A stretch of 19,623 bases of DNA from UBA4416 sp044340865 (lineage in GTDB: Bacteria > Bacteroidota > Bacteroidia > B-17B0 > Aurantibacillaceae), in NCBI GenBank assembly GCA_044340865.1, contig JBIISW010000033.1:1-19623 (forward strand), read 5' to 3'. This document shows positions 9,629 to 15,305 of the stretch, piece by piece. Each line of letters starts with the position of its first letter. Position 1 is the stretch's first letter. The notes under the pieces are model-generated. The model worked only from the letters and a program-made list of their open reading frames with translations, made no database searches and had not been told where the DNA came from. Position numbers and translations under genes: made by a program.

Positions 9629-10228
9629 TTAACTTTTAATTTCTATCATTTTTAAAATGCCATTTAGTACTTTATGCCCATCTTTTACTAAATCTGATTT
9701 ATGACCTGTTAATTTCCATTTAAGAACAGTTATTCTCATGCCTCCCATTATAATTGTTGCGGTTGTAGTAACTCCAACCATTTTGCTAAAAGTGCCATTA
9801 GATTGTCCTTTTTTAACAATGTTCTCAATGTGACTTTGCATTTGTTCCATGAGAGAAGAAACTGTTTTTGATAACTCCTTGTTAAATTGAAAAATACTCT
9901 CCGAAAATATGATACTTACAATGGAAGGTTTATTTACAAATGTTTTTAATTGAGAGGCGAAAATACCTTTCAGTAATTCAGAAGGACTAGCATCTTTATT
10001 TGAAAGAACAACTGATAAACGACCCTTCATTGTTTGTATAAAAAAAATTAGAATGCCATGTAAAATATCATTTTTGCTTTTAAAATGACGGTACAGCGCA
10101 GCTTCAGAAAGTTTTAAATCTGTTGCTAATGTCTTTATAGTTAAATCTTGAATGCCGTGTTTATCAATTCGATTTGCAGCAGCTTCAATTATTTCTATTT
10201 GTCTATTTGTAAATATTTCATTTTCCAT
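9629..10228 (-). CDS. TetR/AcrR-family transcriptional regulator
   Basis: A 199-residue one-domain-plus-ligand-pocket regulator. The N-terminal helix-turn-helix (about residues 8-54) has the family signature: TNRQIEIIEAAANRIDKHG, then LTIKTLATDLKLSEAALYRHFKSKNDIL. The rest is helical and divergent, as expected for the ligand-binding and dimerisation part. Its start codon overlaps the end of the upstream membrane-protein gene by 11 nt, which suggests translational coupling. The RND efflux genes follow directly on the same strand, so it most likely represses this efflux locus and is relieved by a pump substrate, as for AcrR-like systems. A palindrome upstream of the pair (10703-10718) is a candidate operator. 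Confidence 0.88.
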   Translation of the reverse strand: MENEIFTNRQIEIIEAAANRIDKHGIQDLTIKTLATDLKLSEAALYRHFKSKNDILHGILIFFIQTMKGRLSVVLSNKDASPSELLKGIFASQLKTFVNKPSIVSIIFSESIFQFNKELSKTVSSLMEQMQSHIENIVKKGQSNGTFSKMVGVTTTATIIMGGMRITVLKWKLTGHKSDLVKDGHKVLNGILKMIEIKS

Positions 10229-10631
10229 TTTCTATTTTCATTTTATAAAACGATATCCCTAACCATATTACTGAAGCCGTCATACTGATTGCACCTATAA
10301 GTACAAAAATTGGCGACGCACCAAAATATACTTCTAATAAAATACCAGTTGGCATTAAAAGACCAATTAATCCGAGCCAAGAAATTGCATTTGTGTTTTT
10401 TAGATTATTTTTAAACTGTAATAACAAAAATCCAATTAAAATATTTAAGAAAGCAAATAGATTCCCATGAACATGTGCGAGTCTAGTTTCAAAATGCTTT
10501 CCAACGGAATATGTATTTATCCAATCTTCTTTGCCAGGAGCAAAGTCTCTCATATAAATCAATACAAAGCCATATGCCATAAATAAGCCCATTACTAAAA
10601 ATCCGATTGCAATGTTATTTTTTCCTTTCAT
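10218..10631 (-). CDS. Small four-helix membrane protein, unknown function
   Basis: A 137-residue integral membrane protein with four predicted helices (about 7-27, 52-73, 81-103 and 107-129). A conserved-looking LAHVHGNLFAFLN segment carries H53 and H55 at the head of helix 2, with H46 just before it. Histidine-rich helix starts of this kind occur in small heme- or metal-binding membrane proteins, but I do not recognise the family with certainty and no function is claimed. It is the first gene of a probable unit with the TetR regulator (11-nt overlap) and the efflux genes, so it is likely expressed with them. A -7 element TACTTTTG (10671 to 10664 on the minus strand) lies 33 nt upstream of its ATG. 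Confidence 0.75.
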   Translation of the reverse strand: MKGKNNIAIGFLVMGLFMAYGFVLIYMRDFAPGKEDWINTYSVGKHFETRLAHVHGNLFAFLNILIGFLLLQFKNNLKNTNAISWLGLIGLLMPTGILLEVYFGASPIFVLIGAISMTASVIWLGISFYKMKIENGK

Positions 10632-10663
10632 GATATTAATTTTAGTTAGTTAGTATTTACTTA

Positions 10664-10671
10664 CAAAAGTA
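10664..10671 (-). promoter_or_regulatory. Putative Bacteroidota -7 promoter element of the tetR/efflux unit
   Basis: Minus-strand TACTTTTG fits the Bacteroidota -7 consensus TAnnTTTG exactly and ends 32 nt before the ATG of the small membrane-protein gene. I see no convincing TTTG at -33, so the assignment rests on the -7 element and its position. Confidence 0.5.
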
Positions 10672-10702
10672 TCCTTTTATCTGTTACGATTAATTTTAAT
10701 TG

Positions 10703-10718
10703 TATGATTGTTATCATA
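10703..10718. promoter_or_regulatory. Palindrome, candidate TetR-family operator
   Basis: TATGAT, spacer TGTT, ATCATA: a perfect 6-4-6 inverted repeat in the 212-bp divergent region between the membrane protein/tetR unit and the DEAD-box helicase. It lies about 45-60 nt upstream of the inferred transcription start of the tetR unit. That is somewhat distal for a repressor, so either the promoter or the operator assignment may be shifted. Confidence 0.35.
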
Positions 10719-10812
10719 TAAATTAATGATTAAAGAAACAGAAGCGATAATAAATTTAGAAAGATCATAGTGCATAATTGAGTTAATAATTAATGATACC
10801 AACATTTAGACG

Positions 10813-10820
10813 TATATTTG
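10813..10820 (+). promoter_or_regulatory. Putative -7 promoter element of the DEAD-box helicase gene
   Basis: TATATTTG is an exact match to TAnnTTTG, 23 nt before the helicase ATG at 10844, implying a short 5' leader of roughly 17 nt. No strong TTTG is found at the -33 position. Confidence 0.5.
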
Positions 10821-10843
10821 AGTTTTTAAAATAAAAATTTTAT

Positions 10844-11986
10844 ATGCCGTTTTCAAAGTTAGGATTATCAGATGCTTTACTTAAAGCTTTAGCTGAGCAA
10901 AAATACACTCAGCCTTATCAAATACAAAAGGAAGCTATTCCAGCCATTTTAGATGGAAAAGATATTTTAGGAATTGCACAAACGGGTTCTGGTAAAACAG
11001 CCAGTTTTGTTTTGCCTATTTTACAACAATTTCAAGATTATGGTTCATCAAAGAATAGACATATAAAAGCCTTAGTTGTTGTTCCTACTAGAGAATTAGC
11101 AATACAAGTAAACGATGTTTTCAAATTATTAGGAGCAAGTTTACCACAGCCAATTAAATCCATTGCTGTTTATGGTGGTGTTTCTATTAATCCACAAATG
11201 ATGGATTTGCAAGGCGTTGAAATTTTAGTGGCCACACCAGGTAGGTTATTAGAATTAATTGAAAAAAACGCTGTTTCGTTATCTGCTGTTAAAACATTGG
11301 TTTTAGATGAAGCTGATAAAATGTTGAACTTAGGCTTTAAAGAAGAGATGACTAAAATTTTTGGCCTATTACCAAAGAAACGTCAAAACCTTTTGTTTTC
11401 TGCTACTCTAAGCGATGACTTAAATCATATTAATAAAAGTTTATTAAGAAATCCGTTCGTTGTAAAAATTGAAGAGGAGACAAAAGATTTCGACTTAATT
11501 AAACAGTTTGCTTATACTATTTCTGAAGAAAAAAAAGGGCCACTTTTAAGGTACATCATTAAACAACAAAAAATAAAACAAGTTTTAATTTTCACATCCT
11601 CTGTTCATAGAGCTGATGCTGTGGCTTTAAAATTGAATCAAAATGGAATTGATGCCTTTGCGATCCACAGTAAAAAAAGTCAGGAAGGACGAAACGAGGC
11701 TCTTAATTTTTTTAAAAAAGGCATGGTAAAGGTATTAGTTGCTACCGATTTAATGTCGCGAGGTATTGATATTAAATTTTTACCATTTGTCATTAATTAT
11801 GAATTACCTCGTTCTCCAAAAGATTACGTGCATCGCATAGGAAGAACTGGTAGAGCTGAATCTCCAGGCGAAGCTATCTCATTAATTTCTCCTGAGGAAG
11901 AGCATCATTTTAAAGTGATTCAAAAAAAAATGGGTAAGCGTGTAACCATGATTGATGGTAACGCTATTAATTTAAAAGGCTTTTAA
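10844..11986 (+). CDS. DEAD-box ATP-dependent RNA helicase (RhlE-like core)
   Basis: A 380-residue protein consisting almost entirely of the two RecA-like helicase domains. All motifs are present in order: Q motif (F3, then YTQPYQIQ at 21-28), motif I AQTGSGKT (45-52), Ia PTREL (81-85), Ib TPGR (131-134), II DEAD (155-158), III SAT (186-188), V ATDLMSRGID (300-309) and VI HRIGRTGR (330-337). It ends about 45 residues after motif VI, without the basic or glycine-rich RNA-binding tail many RhlE/DeaD proteins carry, so it is a minimal form. Such enzymes unwind short RNA duplexes in ribosome assembly, RNA decay or cold adaptation. It is transcribed alone; its stop lies 8 nt from the convergent rhodanese stop. 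Confidence 0.93.
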   Translation: MPFSKLGLSDALLKALAEQKYTQPYQIQKEAIPAILDGKDILGIAQTGSGKTASFVLPILQQFQDYGSSKNRHIKALVVVPTRELAIQVNDVFKLLGASLPQPIKSIAVYGGVSINPQMMDLQGVEILVATPGRLLELIEKNAVSLSAVKTLVLDEADKMLNLGFKEEMTKIFGLLPKKRQNLLFSATLSDDLNHINKSLLRNPFVVKIEEETKDFDLIKQFAYTISEEKKGPLLRYIIKQQKIKQVLIFTSSVHRADAVALKLNQNGIDAFAIHSKKSQEGRNEALNFFKKGMVKVLVATDLMSRGIDIKFLPFVINYELPRSPKDYVHRIGRTGRAESPGEAISLISPEEEHHFKVIQKKMGKRVTMIDGNAINLKGF

Positions 11987-11994
11987 TAACCTTA

Positions 11995-12312
11995 TTATTT
12001 TTCGATTATTTTTTTATTTTCGAACCATCCATTTGTACCGTCTTCTAAGAAATATACTTCACACGTAAAATGGTCTCTTAAATATTGGGCAGCTTTTTCT
12101 GAACGTCCTCCGCCTTTTCCACAAACTGTTATAATAATATTTTCTTTGTTGGTTGTAAACTTAAAGGTTTCTATATCTTCAATAGGTATATTTATAGCGC
12201 CAGGTATATGGTTATTACTGTAATCACTATTACTTCTCACATCAATTAAGGTGTGTGCGAGATTATTATTTTTTAGGTGAAATAGATTTTCTATTGATAA
12301 AGATGTTTTCAT
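11995..12312 (-). CDS. Single-domain rhodanese with an extended C-X5-R active-site loop
   Basis: A 105-residue single rhodanese domain with the family landmarks LIDVRS (D24, R26), HIPGAINIP (35-43) and a C-terminal GTNGWF. The active-site cysteine C64 sits in VCGKGGGRS; from C64 to R70 the loop is Cys-X5-Arg. Ordinary sulfurtransferase loops are Cys-X4-Arg, while Cdc25-type and arsenate-reductase-like members have the longer X5 loop, so sulfur transfer should not be assumed. No signal peptide is visible, so it is probably cytosolic. It begins 4 nt after the MFS transporter stop and is clearly the last gene of that unit, which suggests its substrate is linked to what the transporter moves. Confidence 0.87.
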   Translation of the reverse strand: MKTSLSIENLFHLKNNNLAHTLIDVRSNSDYSNNHIPGAINIPIEDIETFKFTTNKENIIITVCGKGGGRSEKAAQYLRDHFTCEVYFLEDGTNGWFENKKIIEK

Positions 12313-12316
12313 TTTT

Positions 12317-13522
12317 TTATTTTTTTCTTTTCATTCGTTTTAAAATGATGAAGGATGACGCCACCGTTAAAAAACCAATGGTAATGATGGAAGCATTTAA
12401 TCCAACTGTATCAGCAATGATTCCGGTTATAATGGCTCCGATGGCATATCCTAAATCTCGCCACAATCTAAAAATGCCTAAACTTTTTGGCCTATCTATT
12501 GGGTTTGTATTTTCGGCAACAGTAGCTAAAAATGTTGGATATACCATAGCAGTTCCCCAACCTAACATAATAGAAAGTGAAACATAATGAGTCATGGTTT
12601 CTGCCCAAGGCATCATCAATAATACAATACCTTGTAATAACATACCGAAAAATAATAAATCTTTTTTATAAAAATAATCAGCCATTTTACCTGTAATTAA
12701 TTGGCCTAATCCCCATACTGCTGGATATGTTGCCGTTATTAATCCTATCTGCGCGATGCTAAAATGTTTTTGAAATAATAGAATAGGGAATATGCCCCAA
12801 ATCATCCCGTCGTTTAAATTATTAATAAGTCCCGCTTGGGTTACTGAGCCTAGATTTTTGTTTTTCCAAGTAGTTTCCCAAAATATATGTTTTAATAATG
12901 GAATAGTACTTGATTGAGTTTCTTTATTGACATGATGTTTAGTGTCTTTTACAAATAGCCAACTTCCCACTAATCCTAAAACGGAAAGAGCAACACCAAT
13001 ATAAAATGGATAAGGTCTTAATCCATAGTTCTCGGCAATCCAACTCGTAAAAAAGGCAACAAGAGCAACCGATAAATATCCAGCAAATTCATTTATTCCC
13101 ATTGCAAATCCACGTTGTTTTTCTCCTACTAAATCAATTTTCATAACGACTGTGCTACTCCATGTTATCCCTTGATTGATTCCTAATAAGATATTTGCAA
13201 TTATAATCCAATTCCAGCTAGGCGCATGCATCAATATAAACGGAACGGGAATTGCAAAAAGCCAGCCAATTGTTAATAGATTTTTTCTTCCAAATGTATT
13301 AGCTAAAGAGCCTGTAAAATAATTGGTTATTGCTTTTACAATTCCAAATACAATAATAAATGAAAGAATGGCCGTTTTGGCTGCGATGTGAAATTCTATT
13401 TCTGCTATTTGAGGAAGTATGGCTCTTTCTAAACCTATCATACCGCCAACAAACGCATTAATGATTACGAGAAGTGTGAATTGCTTCCAGTTTTCTTTTA
13501 AGCCAAGTTTAACAGTTTTCAT
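12317..13522 (-). CDS. Major facilitator superfamily transporter, substrate unknown
   Basis: A 401-residue protein with about 12 hydrophobic helices, split by a polar central loop (about residues 195-225, DTKHHVNKETQ and onward). The loop between helices 2 and 3 has an MFS signature-like stretch (TGSLANTFGRKNLLT), with an equivalent in the second half (TGKMADYFYKKDLLF). It is thus an inner-membrane secondary carrier, probably an exporter of the drug/metabolite:H+ type, but the substrate cannot be assigned. It is co-directional with the Crp-type regulator upstream (65-nt gap) and the rhodanese downstream (4-nt gap). A -7-like TAATTTTG (minus strand, 13547 to 13540) lies 17 nt before the ATG inside an inverted repeat, so the gene can probably also be transcribed independently of the regulator. 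Confidence 0.88.
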   Translation of the reverse strand: MKTVKLGLKENWKQFTLLVIINAFVGGMIGLERAILPQIAEIEFHIAAKTAILSFIIVFGIVKAITNYFTGSLANTFGRKNLLTIGWLFAIPVPFILMHAPSWNWIIIANILLGINQGITWSSTVVMKIDLVGEKQRGFAMGINEFAGYLSVALVAFFTSWIAENYGLRPYPFYIGVALSVLGLVGSWLFVKDTKHHVNKETQSSTIPLLKHIFWETTWKNKNLGSVTQAGLINNLNDGMIWGIFPILLFQKHFSIAQIGLITATYPAVWGLGQLITGKMADYFYKKDLLFFGMLLQGIVLLMMPWAETMTHYVSLSIMLGWGTAMVYPTFLATVAENTNPIDRPKSLGIFRLWRDLGYAIGAIITGIIADTVGLNASIITIGFLTVASSFIILKRMKRKK

Positions 13523-13552
13523 TACTATAATTTATTGTACAAAATTACAGTA
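13523..13552 (-). promoter_or_regulatory. Inverted repeat at the MFS gene start, overlapping its -7 element
   Basis: Arms 13523-13533 and 13542-13552 (TACTATAATTT and AAATTACAGTA) are 11-nt inverted repeats with one mismatch and an 8-nt spacer. In minus-strand RNA the mismatch becomes a G-U pair. The repeat abuts the MFS start codon (13520-13522) and covers TAATTTTG, an exact TAnnTTTG match. It is either the operator of a dimeric regulator such as the adjacent Crp-type protein, or a leader hairpin on transcripts coming from further upstream. Confidence 0.45.
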
Positions 13553-13587
13553 GAGCAAAACAAAACTACTTTACATAAGATAAGTAA

Positions 13588-14151
13588 TTATTTTATTGCG
13601 CGAATTCTACTTAAGCTGACTGGCGTTATTCCTAAATAGGATGCAATAAATTTTAATGGAATTCTTTTTAAAACATTTGAATGATTTTTAATTAAGTTAT
13701 TATATCGTTCTTCTGCTGTATTAAATTGTAAACCCTCAATTCTATTTACTGTATTAACATAAGACGTCTCAATTATTTTTCGAAACAACCGTTCTAAATC
13801 AGGATGAATATCAAATAATGAAAAAAGTTTTTCAGAATCAATAGCAATAACTATAGAGTCTTCAATGGTTTGAATGGCTTTTAAAGAGGCTTTTCCTGTA
13901 AATAAACTTTCCGCCCTAGCAACAAATGAATTTTCAAATTCGAAACTTTCAGTAATATCAATATCTTCTTTGAAATAATAGATACGTAGACATCCTTGGT
14001 TTACAAAATAAATAGTTTTACAAGTGTGTCCAATGGATTGAATATTTTCATTTTTTTTGATGGTTAGTTCTTTGCAAATTTCACGCAAGGCAATTTTAGC
14101 CTCATTCGAAATTGAATGAATCGTTTGAATATGACGATATAATATTTCCAT
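13588..14151 (-). CDS. Crp/Fnr-family transcriptional regulator
   Basis: A 187-residue regulator with an N-terminal cyclic-nucleotide-binding-type beta-barrel (about residues 20-115, with GHTCKTIYFVNQGCLRIYY in the middle) and a dimerisation helix (about 118-140). The short C-terminal winged helix ends in IPLKFIASYLGITPVSLSRI (163-182). The DNA-reading helix matches the Bacteroidota Crp-like subgroup. The canonical cAMP phosphate-binding RxS pocket is not obvious, and there is no four-cysteine Fe-S cluster pattern, so the effector is unknown. It stands immediately upstream of the MFS/rhodanese genes on the same strand and is their most likely local regulator. A Fur-box-like site lies 50 nt upstream of its start. 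Confidence 0.87.
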   Translation of the reverse strand: MEILYRHIQTIHSISNEAKIALREICKELTIKKNENIQSIGHTCKTIYFVNQGCLRIYYFKEDIDITESFEFENSFVARAESLFTGKASLKAIQTIEDSIVIAIDSEKLFSLFDIHPDLERLFRKIIETSYVNTVNRIEGLQFNTAEERYNNLIKNHSNVLKRIPLKFIASYLGITPVSLSRIRAIK

Positions 14152-14200
14152 TTGATGTTTGCGAAATTAAAAACTATTTAAGTTTATATTTAGTTTTAAA

Positions 14201-14219
14201 TGTAATGATAATCATTTTC
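14201..14219. promoter_or_regulatory. Fur-box-like site upstream of the crp/MFS/rhodanese unit
   Basis: TGTAATGATAATCATTTTC matches 16 of 19 positions of the classical Fur box GATAATGATAATCATTATC, and contains the perfect core palindrome AATGAT-A-ATCATT (14204-14216). It lies 50-68 nt upstream of the Crp-type gene ATG, near where a -33 region would fall for the imperfect -7 element TAGTTTTT (14176 to 14169). Iron-dependent control by Fur (or a related PerR/Zur protein) is inferred, not shown. Confidence 0.5.
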
Positions 14220-14240
14220 ATATTTAAATTTAAAATGAAA
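14216..14240. repeat. 25-bp near-perfect A/T-rich palindrome after the oxyR stop
   Basis: TTTCAT, one unpaired A, TTTAAATTTAAA, ATGAAA: the outer 6-nt arms and the self-complementary 12-nt core form a palindrome with a single bulge. It starts 8 nt downstream of the oxyR stop on the minus strand and overlaps the Fur-box-like site by 4 nt. It could act as the oxyR 3' hairpin, though no U run follows. Confidence 0.4.
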
Positions 14241-14247
14241 GGCGACA

Positions 14248-15186
14248 TTACATTTTGGCAATAATCATTTCCTTATTTTTTAATTTACTAGTTTGCAATA
14301 TGGGTAAAACAGTTTGTTTTATTTGTTGCGCTAAGGCATTAATTAATCTAAGTTTAGCATAAGGTCTATTATAAATTAAACTGACCTCTCTGACTGGAAA
14401 AGGTGATTTGAAGTCTGCTACTTTGGTTTTTTTTTCTTTTGATAAATCTAACACATATAATTCAGGAATTAATGTTAAACCATTTGTATTATCGACCATG
14501 TTCAATAGGCTATCAAAGGAATTTGGTTTAAAATCTAAATTGGAATTAACCTTTTTAGCGCTCAACGAACATACATTCATAATCTGATCACTCAAACAAT
14601 TTCCTTCTTCGAGTAACCAAATTTTTTCATATGCAATGTCTTTAGGACTTAAGTATTTTTTTTGAATGTTTTTAATTTTTCCATACACCATTAATTTTTC
14701 ATAGTATAAAATTTCTTCCTCAAAATCATTTTTAGGAATAGGTGTTGAAACAATGCCTACATCTATTTCGCCGGTTTTTAATTTCGTTACAATGCTACTT
14801 GTTGTTATTTCAGAAATTTTAATTTTTAAATGGGGATATGTATTTAATAATTTAGGAATGACTCGATGCAATAAATTACTAGCAATGGTAGGTATAACTC
14901 CTATTTTCAGTTCGCCTTCTATTTTGCCTCTAATTTTAGCAGGTAAATCTTTTAAATGCTTGCTGTGGATGAGTATTTTTTTTGCTTCCTCAATAATTTC
15001 TTTTCCACTATCTGTTGTAATAATTGGATTCGTTTTTCTATCAAAGAGAATGATATCTAATTCCTCTTCTAATTTTTTCACCATCGTACTCAGTGTTGCT
15101 TGAGTAATAAAACAAGCCTCGGCAGCTTTGCTAAAACTTTTAAATTTATCTAAAGCAACGATGTACTCTATTTGTTGTAAATTCAT
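14248..15186 (-). CDS. oxyR: OxyR, LysR-type hydrogen-peroxide sensor
   Basis: A 312-residue LysR-type regulator from the chosen start. The N-terminal winged HTH includes FKSFSKAAEACFITQATLS, followed by the substrate-binding-like domain. The redox switch is diagnostic: C187 and C196 in LLEEGNCLSDQ then IMNVC, nine residues apart as for C199/C208 of Escherichia coli OxyR, followed by the matching NMVDNTNGLTLIPEL stretch. I use the ATG at 15186 (MNLQQIEYIVALDKF), where homologues begin. An in-frame ATG at 15210 would add eight residues, but its codons lie in the operator palindrome. Oxidation by peroxide forms a disulfide that turns on target promoters. It is divergent from katG, the classical arrangement for a regulator and its main target. 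Confidence 0.93.
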   Translation of the reverse strand: MNLQQIEYIVALDKFKSFSKAAEACFITQATLSTMVKKLEEELDIILFDRKTNPIITTDSGKEIIEEAKKILIHSKHLKDLPAKIRGKIEGELKIGVIPTIASNLLHRVIPKLLNTYPHLKIKISEITTSSIVTKLKTGEIDVGIVSTPIPKNDFEEEILYYEKLMVYGKIKNIQKKYLSPKDIAYEKIWLLEEGNCLSDQIMNVCSLSAKKVNSNLDFKPNSFDSLLNMVDNTNGLTLIPELYVLDLSKEKKTKVADFKSPFPVREVSLIYNRPYAKLRLINALAQQIKQTVLPILQTSKLKNKEMIIAKM

Positions 15187-15195
15187 AACATAAGG

Positions 15196-15212
15196 TATTG
15201 ATATTATCAATA
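15196..15212. promoter_or_regulatory. Candidate OxyR operator between oxyR and katG
   Basis: TATTGATATTATCAATA is a perfect 17-bp palindrome (8-nt arms around one T) containing a LysR-type T-N11-A pattern. It lies 10-26 nt upstream of the oxyR start and 93 nt before the katG ATG, in the only region these divergent genes share. It is well placed to repress oxyR and activate katG. No TAnnTTTG element is visible before katG, which fits an activator-dependent promoter. Confidence 0.55.
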
Positions 15213-15305
15213 TCTAATATAGAAATTATTTTAATCATAAATACTATTTAATAGGTTAGATTTACATTATTATTTTAAATTATTTACAGTTAAAAATTAT
15301 ACTAT

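Noticed and set aside
9591..9632. Direct repeat TTTTTGTTTAA at 9591-9601 and 9622-9632
   Set aside because: It is low-complexity and overlaps the tetR stop; two copies in A/T-rich DNA are not persuasive as a regulatory or mobile-element signal.
15187..15210. Longer oxyR with a start at 15210 (eight extra residues)
   Set aside because: OxyR homologues begin at the MNLQQIEYIVALD position, and the extra codons fall in the 17-bp palindrome and promoter region.
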